64,000 nt of DNA from JACOMS01 sp964352785. Lineage in GTDB: Bacteria; Pseudomonadota; Alphaproteobacteria; Caulobacterales; Maricaulaceae. The position numbers and the translations under genes are program-made. Position 1 is the stretch's first letter. Each line of letters begins with the position of its first letter. The notes beneath the pieces were generated by a model. It did no database searches. It had not been told where the DNA came from and worked only from the letters and a program-made list of their open reading frames with translations. The stretch spans positions 1-64,000 of the forward strand of contig CAYGTI010000007.1 in NCBI GenBank assembly GCA_964352785.1, written 5' to 3'. Below, piece by piece: positions 15,414-24,606 of this stretch.

Positions 15414-17261
15414 TTAACCCGCTTTGTCTAAGCGCTGCTCATCGGACGACATTTTTGTCATCGGCGCTGTTGTGACGATGCGAGGAGATTTCAGCACTCT
15501 GAGCAAGGCGTTTTCTAAATCCGCTTTGCGGTACGGCTTAGTCAAATAAGCAGAGGCTTTGGCTTTGGAAAACCCGGATATAACCGCAGGGTCCTCTGAG
15601 GTAGAGAGAATAATAAGTCCCATCTTTTCAAGCTGAGTCCGTGTCCGGATAAGTTTCGCAAGCTCAAGACCATCCCATCCAGGCATATCAAAATCTATGA
15701 GCGCAAAGGCAAATGGTTTATTCCCGTTATAGCCCGCCGTGATCGCCTTGCAGGCCGTTTCCGCATCTGTCACGATTTTGGGCATCAAGCCGATATCATT
15801 GAGCTTTTGCTGCATGAGACCTGCGCCCGTGGATTCATCATCAACAATAAGCACTTGTACTTTATCGATATTTTTAATCCCGGAGAAGAGCGAGTTCTTC
15901 CCGTTGGTTTGGTATTTATAAGGCACACGCAAATCAAAGGAGAAATCCGACCCTTTGCCGCGCTCTGATTTTACGTTAATGTCGCCCCCGTTCGCGCGGA
16001 CAATACCGCGAGAAACGCTCAGGCCCAACCCCATAACGCCGTAGCGCCGCTTGTCAGAACCATCCGCGGGTGCAGACGCATTAAAGACATCATCTATTCT
16101 GTCAGCAGCAATCCCAATGCCTGTATCTTTTACGCTCAGAGACAGCTTTGCATCTTCACCATTAAGCGGGATGCTGCTCGCACTTAGTAGGACGCTGCCC
16201 TCTTCCGTATATTTGATCGCATTATCAACCAGATTTATAAGCACTTTGCGAATGCGTCCCTCGTCACCGACAAGTATGTTTTGAGAATTCACATCAACAT
16301 GCGTCAATAAATCGAGTTTTTTCGCCCGCGCTTTCGGCCCTAAATAATCTCCGACCTCTTCGATAAGGGCCGTGAGATTAAACTCTTCGGAAGAGATTTC
16401 CAGCTCGCCCATTTCGAGTTTAGTATAATCCACAATGTCATCAATAATCGACAGGATTTCACCACCGGACTTCTCGATAATGTCAATAAATTCAATTTGT
16501 TTGGCACTTAGGTTCGTCTTGCGAAGCGCTACGACCATTTCGGACACATCCGTCATGGGTTCGTGTAGGTCTTGCCCCATAGACAACATGATTTCCGCTT
16601 TTTCCCGCGACGATTTTTGATACTCGGCGGCTTTAATTTCAGCGCTTTCCTTAAGGCCCGCGCTCGATAAAAGCGTTTTGGCCCGCATCACGGCAATGGC
16701 TGTGAGCACAACAAACATCATCAAAGATAAGAGCTTTTCAACCTCGGCGCCCATAAAAGCAGGCGCGGGCGCTGAGTCGATAGGCATCACAACATTCACC
16801 GTTGTATCGAGCAAAGCCGCAGACATTAAAACGCTTGCCAGAATGCTCGTCAGCCCCATGGCTAGAACAAGCGCCGGATTGAACCGCATTGCATGCATGG
16901 CAATCAGCACATAATATAGCGTATAAGCCGGGGATTTGATCTCTGCGACGCTATTATCGCTCTGCAAACCAAAGACATATAGAATTGAAGACAACGCCAC
17001 AACATCCACCAAAGCTGTCAGCCACCCAAAGACGGGGCTGTATTCATTGCTGGAAACCCAGAGCAGACGCAGGATACAAAATCCGAAATAGGCCATTACA
17101 GCGTAGCCGCCCCAGTGTCCCATATCCCGCATGATTGCGCCTTGACCGGAGAGCTCATAGAGCGCCAATAAAATAAGAGAGAAACCAAATCCGCAAAACC
17201 CGATAATGACTTCGGTGCGGTTTTCCCACAACTCCATTTGCGCTGAACTAAATATACTCAT
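15414..17261 (-). CDS. Hybrid sensor histidine kinase with Gln in place of the phospho-accepting His
   Basis: 615 residues. About six hydrophobic segments (residues ~17-195) are followed by a HisKA-like helix pair, an HATPase domain (N-box NLVDNAIKYT 343-352, G1 DTGIGI, G2 GLGLSVSRG) and a C-terminal receiver domain (D474-D475, D523, T554, K575 all present). The H-box reads MGQDLHEPM where MSHELRTPL is usual, so the phosphorylated His is Q230 (codon CAA, 16572-16574); the rest of the dimerisation helix fits the family closely. The protein may act as a phosphatase, an ATP-dependent scaffold, or receive phosphate from another kinase. No response regulator gene adjoins it. Confidence 0.85.
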   Translation of the reverse strand: MSIFSSAQMELWENRTEVIIGFCGFGFSLILLALYELSGQGAIMRDMGHWGGYAVMAYFGFCILRLLWVSSNEYSPVFGWLTALVDVVALSSILYVFGLQSDNSVAEIKSPAYTLYYVLIAMHAMRFNPALVLAMGLTSILASVLMSAALLDTTVNVVMPIDSAPAPAFMGAEVEKLLSLMMFVVLTAIAVMRAKTLLSSAGLKESAEIKAAEYQKSSREKAEIMLSMGQDLHEPMTDVSEMVVALRKTNLSAKQIEFIDIIEKSGGEILSIIDDIVDYTKLEMGELEISSEEFNLTALIEEVGDYLGPKARAKKLDLLTHVDVNSQNILVGDEGRIRKVLINLVDNAIKYTEEGSVLLSASSIPLNGEDAKLSLSVKDTGIGIAADRIDDVFNASAPADGSDKRRYGVMGLGLSVSRGIVRANGGDINVKSERGKGSDFSFDLRVPYKYQTNGKNSLFSGIKNIDKVQVLIVDDESTGAGLMQQKLNDIGLMPKIVTDAETACKAITAGYNGNKPFAFALIDFDMPGWDGLELAKLIRTRTQLEKMGLIILSTSEDPAVISGFSKAKASAYLTKPYRKADLENALLRVLKSPRIVTTAPMTKMSSDEQRLDKAG

Positions 17262-17375
17262 GATACAGGCCCCGAAAAAGCAGTGCGTAAGAATTATCGT
17301 TACAAACTGATCTTAGGGCATAAATATTGATTTGCTCTTAAACAGACCCATTATTTGCACACAGTGATGTTCTGG

Positions 17376-17648
17376 CTATTTTCGCTTGGCATGAACAACG
17401 ACATCGCGTCCAATATCTGTTAAACGGCAAACCAGCCAATCCGGCTTAATCGGGTTGGCAAACCAACGCGAGGCATACCCTTTGCGAATACAGGCATGGA
17501 TGATCTGCGGATTAATCAGTTGACCGCGCGCATCAAACAGCGGGAGTTTTCCGCCTGGTTGTTCAAGCCCTCTGACGAGGTAATCTCTTTCAGCAGACGA
17601 TAAATTTGCCATTACGTCCGCACGTGATACTGTTGATGTATCCATCAT
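17376..17648 (-). CDS. Small conserved-looking protein with a winged-helix-like C-terminus
   Basis: 90 residues beginning MMDTSTVSRADVMANL. I chose the ATG at 17648 because GGAGAGG stands five bases before it; the ATG at 17666 lies upstream of that site. The segment SSAERDYLVRGLEQPGGKLPLFDARGQLI and the end WLVCRLTDIGRDVVVHAKRK resemble short alphaproteobacterial proteins of unknown function; the last part looks like a winged-helix wing (RLTDIGR). No named family is recognised. It is divergent from the large coiled-coil protein gene. Confidence 0.6.
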   Translation of the reverse strand: MMDTSTVSRADVMANLSSAERDYLVRGLEQPGGKLPLFDARGQLINPQIIHACIRKGYASRWFANPIKPDWLVCRLTDIGRDVVVHAKRK

Positions 17649-17721
17649 CAGCCCCTCTCCATTCAACCCATTTCAGCATTTAAGAACTTACGTCTTTTCG
17701 TGCCCTGCTATGCATAGTAGT

Positions 17722-17748
17722 GTAAATTAGCGTAAATTACGTTAATTA
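17722..17748. repeat. Three near-identical AT-rich 8-mers upstream of the coiled-coil gene
   Basis: GTAAATTA at 17722-17729 and again at 17732-17739, then GTTAATTA at 17741-17748. Spacing of 10 and 9 bp places them on one helix face. They lie 28-54 bp before the GTG start and may bind a regulator; none forms a TTAA-N7-TTAA box. Confidence 0.4.
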
Positions 17749-17775
17749 TAAGCAGGAAAAGTCCGGGGTTTAACA

Positions 17776-20067
17776 GTGTCAAATATTTCCAGTAAAATCA
17801 GTAGCATAGAAGCCTTAGATGATGTTAATGATTCGGAAGACCGCCTGAATTCTGTACTTATCCACAGATCGGAAAAGCCAAAATATGACCAAGGCGGTGA
17901 TAAAAACGCGCCGCTCCCGCTGGATCGCCCGCTCGTGCCCCGGCTAAAAAAAGGCCCGGGCGCCCCCTCATTTACCTGGGTGAACCTTACAATTGGCCTT
18001 GCAATTATCCTTTGGGTCGTTTGCGTGGGGCTGGTGGTTTATACAAGCCGGAGCAGTACGGGCGACGCTTTTGCGCTTACCGGGTTGGATTTGGCGAGCC
18101 TTACGCTACTGGTTCTTGGGCCTGTCTTTATTCTCTTAATTCTGGGTTATGCGCTCAAACAGCTTGCCCGTCTCTCGCAGCAAGCCCATGCCTTATCGGT
18201 CACAACGCAGCAACTCATGAGCCCTGACGAGACCGCCTTTAGCCGCTCGTCTATCATGTCGCGCAACATCAAAGGCGAGATTAATGAGGTCAACGCCAGT
18301 CTCGATAAAGCCGTCTCCCGTATGGCGAACCTTAAAGAAACACTTGAAGAGCAAATTCAATCTATCGACCGGGTCAGCTATCTCGCCGAGAACAAGACTG
18401 AACTGATTGCGAGCCAGTTATCAGAAGAGCGCAAAGCCCTCAGCGAAATCGCGTCCGTCTATGATGATCGCATGGCAGCCCTTACTGCGGGCTTGGAGCA
18501 GCACAGCGTCTCGCTGGCCACCGCCACAAAAGAAGCCGAGCAAAAAATAAATGAAGCCCGCATCAGCGTCGAAGGCGCGGCAGCAAAAATAAACGCGGCG
18601 TCAGAGACGGTTCTGCAAAACACCAACGAAGCTTCCAGCAAGCTTGATGCCAATGAGGCCGCAATTATGCGCCTCGCTGACGAACTCAAGATACGATCAA
18701 CCGAGCTTGACGGGCTTTACAGCCATCACGCCAAGGACCTCGACGCCCTGATTACGGAATTACGCACGGAACAAGAGACTCTGGCCGTCTCTTTGGAGGC
18801 TGGTCTAAAGAAAATGCGCGACATGTCACTGACGGCGCAGGTCAGCACCAAACATCTGACAGATGCCAGCACAGCAGGGCGCAAAGCCGTCGTCGCGCTC
18901 GCCGATGCGGCCCGCCTGACCGACAGCGCGGTCAAGCAGCGTTTTGCCGACATGGAAGAGATGGTGCGGTTCTCTAATGCGCGCGCGGAAAGCATTAGCG
19001 AAAAAGCCGCCCGCAGGGTGCAAGACAGCCTCGCCCAAACCCGCAAGGAAATATCGCGGATTGAGTATGACATGGTCGAACTTCAAGACCGGCTGAAATT
19101 CTCACCCTCAAAATCTGAAGCCCCGGCCCCGCAGCCAGAACCCAGACACCGTGACACTCAGCCATCTGCGCCCGCTCCCGCCCCTGCACCGCGAAGAGGA
19201 TTATCAGGCTTTAAACCCTTACCGGACGATGACGCCGAAGTGGAGAGCCGCTCACCGGGCACGGCCACTGAAGAAACACCTGCAACCTCGAGTTCAGCCG
19301 CCTCTCATAAACGCCGCTTGGCCGGCTTGCGCCCTGCACCGGAGCAAACAGAGACATTCTCCGAGCCTTATTCCACTGATGAAGTTGCGGCCCTCACGTT
19401 ACCCACACAAGCCGACACAGAGGCTAACCTCGTAATCCCCGACATTGCAGGCCAAATTGAATCCGCCCCCGCAGAGGATGAACACGCTCTGATACTTCAA
19501 ATTCCGGACGAGGATGATTTTAAAGCGGTCAACCCACATGAAGACCTTACTGGCTTTGATCCTGATTTTTTGAGGCCAACAGATACATCAGACAAAAAAA
19601 AAGACGGGAAGAACAAATCTTGGTGGAAGAGTTTATTCTCAAACGCGGAGGATGCTAATGATGAAGCACTGGACGCGCTCACGGCGCCTTCCGGCAGCCC
19701 GCAATTTGCCTCCAAGCCCTCTGATGAGGTTTCCAATGAAGACATTGTCGCCGCTCTGACCGCAATAGGCCTCTCGCCTGCGGCGATTGTCGATGATGGA
19801 TGCATTATCGAAGCTGTGAATACACGCATCAGCCGGGGGCCTTTAGCGATGAGCGACGTGATTACGAACCGCCTCGAAGACCCCGTGCGGCACCTCTTTG
19901 ATCAAGCCCAACAAAATTCGGATTTACGTGCAGACATGACAAGCTTTGCCCGGCGTTTCCACACCAGCCTCGGCGCGATCGAGGATGACCGCGAAGCTAT
20001 ACGCCACAGATTTGAGAGTGATGCGGGCCGCGCCTTTTTACTTTGCGACGCAGCCCTGAATAGGTAG
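17776..20067 (+). CDS. Large membrane coiled-coil protein, TipN-like
   Basis: 763 residues from a GTG start. An acidic N-terminus (~65 residues) is followed by two transmembrane helices (about 70-90 and 103-127), then a long coiled coil (~150-440) rich in Ala, Glu, Lys and Ser. Next come a Pro-rich disordered acidic region (~445-640) and a compact helical C-terminal domain (SNEDIVAALTAIGLSPAAI... to the end). This order of two N-terminal TM helices and a long coiled coil is that of TipN, the polarity landmark of Caulobacter (888 residues). I infer a TipN-like role from layout and phylogenetic context only; a chemoreceptor-like or other envelope coiled-coil protein is possible. Confidence 0.55.
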   Translation: MSNISSKISSIEALDDVNDSEDRLNSVLIHRSEKPKYDQGGDKNAPLPLDRPLVPRLKKGPGAPSFTWVNLTIGLAIILWVVCVGLVVYTSRSSTGDAFALTGLDLASLTLLVLGPVFILLILGYALKQLARLSQQAHALSVTTQQLMSPDETAFSRSSIMSRNIKGEINEVNASLDKAVSRMANLKETLEEQIQSIDRVSYLAENKTELIASQLSEERKALSEIASVYDDRMAALTAGLEQHSVSLATATKEAEQKINEARISVEGAAAKINAASETVLQNTNEASSKLDANEAAIMRLADELKIRSTELDGLYSHHAKDLDALITELRTEQETLAVSLEAGLKKMRDMSLTAQVSTKHLTDASTAGRKAVVALADAARLTDSAVKQRFADMEEMVRFSNARAESISEKAARRVQDSLAQTRKEISRIEYDMVELQDRLKFSPSKSEAPAPQPEPRHRDTQPSAPAPAPAPRRGLSGFKPLPDDDAEVESRSPGTATEETPATSSSAASHKRRLAGLRPAPEQTETFSEPYSTDEVAALTLPTQADTEANLVIPDIAGQIESAPAEDEHALILQIPDEDDFKAVNPHEDLTGFDPDFLRPTDTSDKKKDGKNKSWWKSLFSNAEDANDEALDALTAPSGSPQFASKPSDEVSNEDIVAALTAIGLSPAAIVDDGCIIEAVNTRISRGPLAMSDVITNRLEDPVRHLFDQAQQNSDLRADMTSFARRFHTSLGAIEDDREAIRHRFESDAGRAFLLCDAALNR

Positions 20068-20099
20068 ATGGAGTTTGGGTGTAACGCTAACGCTAAAAC

Positions 20100-21026
20100 C
20101 TAGCGCTTTGGAAGTTGGACTTTACCCTCTTTGACATCTTTGTAGTAGCCCCAGCTTGTCACGTTCTTGCGCGCATCATCTGCCGGCGGCGCGCTGACAT
20201 ATTCTGGGTAATGCATACTGATTTCGTTTTTAAGCCTGTCTGACATCTCGTCCCAGCTCTCAATTTTTCGGCCTGCTGTGTGCATATAAATAACGCCCTC
20301 GCGGCCACTCATTTTCATCCAAGGCAGCCAATCGGACATACGCACCCACCCAATGGAAATCCGCGCTGTGTTCTTGCGCGCATCTACAAGGTCATCCAGG
20401 TCGCCCATGAAGTTAAACATTTCAGTCGCGCGATAAATGCCACCGATTTCTTCTTGGTAATCGCTTGCCAGCGGGTTTGGATAGAACAGCGGCACGGTAA
20501 TACTCATCTGAAATTTATCACCAATAATATCGCCTGCAAATTTGGTGGGTTTGCCATCACGGCCTGTAATATAGCCTGAATGGTTAACCGGATCATTCGC
20601 CACATGCATCACTTCAACCTCTTCGCCGGACCAAGGGTTTTCCCACGTCTTGAGAACTTCACCCGTTTTTGGATCTGTGTAGAGGAGAATTTCACGCGAG
20701 ACGAGCTTGTAGCCCATACCTTTTTCTTCATCCATAACCGTTGAACAGGAACGAATATTCATGCCTTCGACATTAAAGATATTTTGATCACGCTCGCCCA
20801 TACGCCGAGAATAAGCGCGGCCATGCCAGTAATAGGTAATCGGTTCATTATCGATCAGCGAACACTGAACTTTACGCATCGCTTTGATCGCGCCTTCCGG
20901 TGTGTTGATATCAATATCCGGCGGGCTCATTTTTGTCTTTGAATTTTTCATGTCCTGCGCAGATGTCGATACGCAAGCCATGAGCGAGATCGCTGCCGTG
21001 CTGAGTGCCAGTTTTAAAAGTTTCAT
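20100..21026 (-). CDS. DUF1838 family lipoprotein
   Basis: 308 residues. The N-terminus MKLLKLALSTAAISLMACVS has a lipobox (LMAC). The body matches DUF1838 proteins: LLYTDPKTGEVLKTWENPWSG, VEVMHVANDPVNHSG, and VRMSDWLPWMKM. The family occurs in catabolic clusters of sphingomonads and relatives and has no established activity. AGGAGG stands eight bases before the ATG. It is the last gene of the nine-gene operon starting at 27947, 32 bp after the CpcT-like gene. Its extracytoplasmic location suggests a role in handling the substrate before uptake or in the envelope. Confidence 0.8.
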   Translation of the reverse strand: MKLLKLALSTAAISLMACVSTSAQDMKNSKTKMSPPDIDINTPEGAIKAMRKVQCSLIDNEPITYYWHGRAYSRRMGERDQNIFNVEGMNIRSCSTVMDEEKGMGYKLVSREILLYTDPKTGEVLKTWENPWSGEEVEVMHVANDPVNHSGYITGRDGKPTKFAGDIIGDKFQMSITVPLFYPNPLASDYQEEIGGIYRATEMFNFMGDLDDLVDARKNTARISIGWVRMSDWLPWMKMSGREGVIYMHTAGRKIESWDEMSDRLKNEISMHYPEYVSAPPADDARKNVTSWGYYKDVKEGKVQLPKR

Positions 21027-21058
21027 GATGTTCCTCCTCTAAGTTATTGATAATGTTG

Positions 21059-22066
21059 TTAAAAATGCCCGTCAGGATCAAGTGTGCAACTGCCTTGAAC
21101 AAACCTTAGATTAATACCGATCCGGTCAGCCTCGGGCGTGGTCCACGCATAAGAGACGGCGCGGTCTGCATCATCACCCTGATACACGTAAAGCACAAGC
21201 GACGGACGGTTATTGCCGTAAGGCCAAACTACATTGCGGATTTTTATCCCAACACGGGGATGCACGGCCTCTTCGGCGTCTATCCAAGCACGGCCCCCTT
21301 GGTCATGAACTTTGACATTGGGATGAAAGGTAAAACTGCCATCTTTCTTTTTAATAGATAGCCAGCACTTGAACGGCCGGGCTTTGCGGTTTTTGTGATG
21401 AATACCCGCTTTGTTGCCAAATACATAATTACCATTCGCATCAGATGCCTCGTCGCGTATCCAGATCGCGTCTTGGGTCAATTGCAAATCATCCGTGATA
21501 ATCAGTGTTTTACCGGAGCGTTGGGACTTAACGCGGCAAGCGCCCTCTTTCATGTAGCCATGGAAAAAATTAGACTCGGCCTTCCAAAACACGTCACAGC
21601 CCTTAAGGGTACGAAAATCTTTGGGATCAAGACCTTCTAATTTTTCCGGGTTTACGTGTGCGTCGACAAGTCCGCTGGCATCTTTTGGGGTGTAAATTGT
21701 TAGGCGTATCGCGTTTTCTTCAAAGTCGGGCGAAAAGCTATAAATCCGCTGCCGGTAAATATCCGCTAGGTCACCGTTCTGGCTTTGCTGTATATAAAAG
21801 GTTTTACCGGGAAAATTCTCCAACTCCACTGGAACAAAGATATGATGGATTCGGTTGTGACGCAGCGATTCATCGACGCCCATTTCATCTTCGAAATAGA
21901 CTTGTTCTTGGTTGTCATACACCCCGGGAAACCACTCCATCATGCGGGTAAAGTCCCGTTTCAAGATACGCGCATCCGGAGTTTCCGCAATGTCTGCATT
22001 TGCTACATGTGCAGGCGACAGCAGAAGTACTGCTGATAAGGCACTGAATAAAAAGCGTTTTATCAT
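21059..22066 (-). CDS. CpcT/CpeT-like exported protein
   Basis: 335 residues with a signal peptide (cut near VANADIA). The body shows the CpcT/CpeT pattern: MMEWFPGVYDNQEQVYFE, IHHIFVPVELENFPGKTFY, and YRQRIYSFSPDFEENAIRLTIY. In cyanobacteria these lyases attach bilins to phycobiliproteins; this organism has no phycobiliproteins in view, and the fold is a lipocalin-like beta barrel, so binding of a hydrophobic ligand is a more likely role (inference). The C-terminal ~120 residues go beyond the usual domain. The start overlaps the DUF1330 stop by four bases. Part of the nine-gene operon. Confidence 0.75.
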   Translation of the reverse strand: MIKRFLFSALSAVLLLSPAHVANADIAETPDARILKRDFTRMMEWFPGVYDNQEQVYFEDEMGVDESLRHNRIHHIFVPVELENFPGKTFYIQQSQNGDLADIYRQRIYSFSPDFEENAIRLTIYTPKDASGLVDAHVNPEKLEGLDPKDFRTLKGCDVFWKAESNFFHGYMKEGACRVKSQRSGKTLIITDDLQLTQDAIWIRDEASDANGNYVFGNKAGIHHKNRKARPFKCWLSIKKKDGSFTFHPNVKVHDQGGRAWIDAEEAVHPRVGIKIRNVVWPYGNNRPSLVLYVYQGDDADRAVSYAWTTPEADRIGINLRFVQGSCTLDPDGHF

Positions 22067-22482
22067 GAGGGATCACTGGTAAATTTGGGCGCGTCAATCA
22101 CAAGAACCTGCACATCGGCAATGCCTTCGCGCAGTTTCTTGGCCTCGGCATATTCAGGTGAATTCCAAAACGCATCAATAGCGGCGCGGTTTGGCCATTC
22201 GGAAATCGCCATGGACGTTCCGTCACCCCACTCGCCCTCCAGCAGTTCAGCGCCGGGACGTAGCAGTATGTACCGCCCGCCATATTTGGCGACCAATGGC
22301 CCGGTGGCTCTGGAATATCCCGACAGGAACGCATCACGATCATGAAGCTTAGCTGTGATGATCATATAAGATTTCATAGGGGCGGCAGCGGGCATTAGGG
22401 GCATCTCCTGCGGGCTTGAGGTTGCACACGCACTCAGCAATAAAGAAAAAACAAAAAAGGGGGACAGCAACCAAAGTTTCAT
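22063..22482 (-). CDS. DUF1330 family lipoprotein
   Basis: 139 residues from ATG 22482, which places MKLWLLSPFFVFSLLLSACA as a lipoprotein signal (lipobox LSAC); an ATG at 22521 adds 13 residues with no sense in a signal peptide. The mature domain is DUF1330, a dimeric ferredoxin-like alpha/beta barrel fold: YMIITAKLHDRDAFLSGYSR, GPLVAKYGGRYILLRPG, AISEWPNRAAIDAFWNSPEY. Most DUF1330 proteins are cytoplasmic, so a lipid-anchored form is unusual. It lies between the alpha/beta hydrolase and the CpcT-like gene in the operon. No catalytic role is established for the family. Confidence 0.8.
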   Translation of the reverse strand: MKLWLLSPFFVFSLLLSACATSSPQEMPLMPAAAPMKSYMIITAKLHDRDAFLSGYSRATGPLVAKYGGRYILLRPGAELLEGEWGDGTSMAISEWPNRAAIDAFWNSPEYAEAKKLREGIADVQVLVIDAPKFTSDPS

Positions 22483-22520
22483 ATCTTTACTTAATCCACA
22501 ATCATGCAGTACAATTGACA

Positions 22521-23294
22521 TTAATCATAGGCAAATGCTTGGCAAATAGCTGCCGCAATATCCTCGGCATGTTTGTCGAACACAGCGCCTTGAATATCGA
22601 GCCGCTCAGTAAAGCGAGCTTGAGGCAATATTTGAGCCGCTGCTCGTGTGGGTTCAAGCAATCCAGATGTCGTTGCGATGACGGTCACATGTCTTTTTAA
22701 AGCCTTGAGTCTGTCCTCACAATTGTAGGTAAAGGCGGCGTGGAACGCACTGTTTGCAAATGTTCCTGCCCGTAAAGATTCGGCCCAAATATGGTAGGCG
22801 CGCTCATGATCTAATTCATTGATGCGGGCGGTTACGTTTTTATCAAAACTCTCTTGTAGGTCATTGATACTTAGAGGCAAATCAGCCCGTTTTTTTATTC
22901 TTTTATTTAATGAGGCGCGCGTTTCCGCATCAAAATACGGGACATCAATCATCACCAATTGATTAATTTTTTCGGGCTGCCTGCGCGCTAATTCAGCCGC
23001 GACAAGATTGCCTGTATGAAACCCGGCAAGATGAGCAGAGTCGTTCATACCCAACAATGGCAATAAACTTTGCGCGTAGCCCTCAATAGAAGCCTCTCCG
23101 ATCAAATTATCTGAGCCGCCAAAGCCGGGATAATCCGGCGCAATAACCCGAAAGCGTCCGGCCAGATAAGGCATCACTGTTTCATAATAAAGACCGGAAT
23201 GCGGCGACGGCGGGAGCAATATAAGCGGATCGCCCTCGCCCATTTCGCGGTAATGGATCTGCGCGCCCGTCTCGCCCATATAGGCTTTATGCAT
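22521..23294 (-). CDS. Alpha/beta hydrolase with a GxHxG nucleophile elbow
   Basis: 257 residues of alpha/beta-hydrolase fold. The family landmarks are present: LILLPPSPHSG oxyanion region, VIAPDYPGFGGSD, and the nucleophile-elbow segment AHLAGFHTGNLVAAELA. The elbow reads G91-F-H93-T-G95, so His stands where Ser, Asp or Cys is normally the nucleophile. The later acid position (TTSGLLEPT) also lacks an obvious Asp. I recall a subgroup with GHHTG at this site, so this may be a real variant rather than decay. Overlaps MFS gene stop by eight bases. Activity, if any, on the operon's substrate cannot be predicted. Confidence 0.8.
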   Translation of the reverse strand: MHKAYMGETGAQIHYREMGEGDPLILLPPSPHSGLYYETVMPYLAGRFRVIAPDYPGFGGSDNLIGEASIEGYAQSLLPLLGMNDSAHLAGFHTGNLVAAELARRQPEKINQLVMIDVPYFDAETRASLNKRIKKRADLPLSINDLQESFDKNVTARINELDHERAYHIWAESLRAGTFANSAFHAAFTYNCEDRLKALKRHVTVIATTSGLLEPTRAAAQILPQARFTERLDIQGAVFDKHAEDIAAAICQAFAYD

Positions 23295-24606
23295 CTTGCA
23301 GGGCCAATTCCCGCCGATAAAGCTTGAGTGTCCACGGCACTAAAATCATTACAGGTAGGCCAAAGACGATAGGGTAAATCGACATAGCATATTGCAAGCC
23401 TTCGCCCGCGAAAAAGGCATCATTGACCCAGCCGATCAGAGGCGGGCTGAGCGCTCCGCCAATGAAGCTGATGAAAAAATAATAGGCGGCGACTACGACG
23501 CCGCGAATATCCCCCGGGACAATCGCGAGCAGAGCATTCACGCCGGACACTGACACCATGCCGATGCCAACGGTGGTGATACAGAAGACCGCAAAACATA
23601 ATACGCCTGTCGGCATCATGGGCGCAATAACGGCGCTGGGCACCATGATAAAAAGGCCGATAATTGCAATCAAAAGCGGCGCGTCTCGGCGCCCCGCGCT
23701 GACCCAGCGGTCTGATAACTTACCAAACGTGATGTAAACTATGGGCGAAATTGCCAAAATGGAAAGCCCGTTCCATATCGCATAGTTCGCCTGATCCCAT
23801 CCGAATGTACGCTTAAACAAAGACGCGTTAAATCCCTGCCCGTAAGCCACAGCGACCATGCACATGAAAATCGAGACAAAGGTGAAAAATGCAGGGGCTT
23901 TCTTACCGATAAAAACAAAGGCGTCGCTCATTTTTGCGCCCTCTCGCGGGGAGCTTTCAATACGCGGCGGCTCTTTGATGAGGAGGAAGACAGCGGCGAT
24001 GACAAGGCCCGGAAGCCCCACAATGATGAAAATAAACTGCCATGTTTCCAGCGCGCCAACAAATGGCAGTGACACTTCGCCAACGGTGTCCGCCCATTTC
24101 AAGACACCGCCGGAAAGTAAATTCGCGATTGCCGCTCCAACGACCAGCGCCATGGAATAGACCGCAATCGGCAGACCGCGTCTTTCTTTGGGAAAACTGT
24201 CACCAATCATGGAAAACGCGGCAGGACTGAGAACCGCTTCGCCGACGCCGACGCTCATACGGGCCAAAAAAAGCTGTAGGAATGATTTTGCCGTCCCAGT
24301 CCAAATCGTAGCAATGGACCAAAGAAAAACGCCAATCGCCACGAGTTTCGTGCGGGATTTACGGTCCACCAAAAACCCCAGCGGCAAAGCAATCAAGGCA
24401 TAAGTCCATGTAAACGCCGACATCAAAAAACCCATTTGCGTATCCGATGCGCCCGTGGACTCTTTGATGGGGTCGATCAAAAGCCCTAAAATATAACGGT
24501 CAATGAACGAGCTAACATAGGCCAAGGTCAGCATCGCGACCAATGTCCATGCATAAGCCGGTTTGGGATAATCCGCATCAGTGATGGGAGAGATCGGTGC
24601 TGTCAT
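23287..24606 (-). CDS. MFS transporter (spinster-like)
   Basis: 439 residues with about 12 transmembrane helices. The N-terminal half has the MFS signature around FLVDRKSRTKLVAIG between helices 2 and 3, and LARMSVGVGEAVLSPAAFSMIGD, typical of the spinster/hexuronate branch often found with aromatic or steroid catabolism genes. It probably moves an organic anion across the inner membrane. The ATG overlaps the stop of the VOC gene upstream (ATGA), and its own stop overlaps the hydrolase start. Second transporter of the operon, beside the SSS symporter at its head. Confidence 0.88.
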   Translation of the reverse strand: MTAPISPITDADYPKPAYAWTLVAMLTLAYVSSFIDRYILGLLIDPIKESTGASDTQMGFLMSAFTWTYALIALPLGFLVDRKSRTKLVAIGVFLWSIATIWTGTAKSFLQLFLARMSVGVGEAVLSPAAFSMIGDSFPKERRGLPIAVYSMALVVGAAIANLLSGGVLKWADTVGEVSLPFVGALETWQFIFIIVGLPGLVIAAVFLLIKEPPRIESSPREGAKMSDAFVFIGKKAPAFFTFVSIFMCMVAVAYGQGFNASLFKRTFGWDQANYAIWNGLSILAISPIVYITFGKLSDRWVSAGRRDAPLLIAIIGLFIMVPSAVIAPMMPTGVLCFAVFCITTVGIGMVSVSGVNALLAIVPGDIRGVVVAAYYFFISFIGGALSPPLIGWVNDAFFAGEGLQYAMSIYPIVFGLPVMILVPWTLKLYRRELALQDA

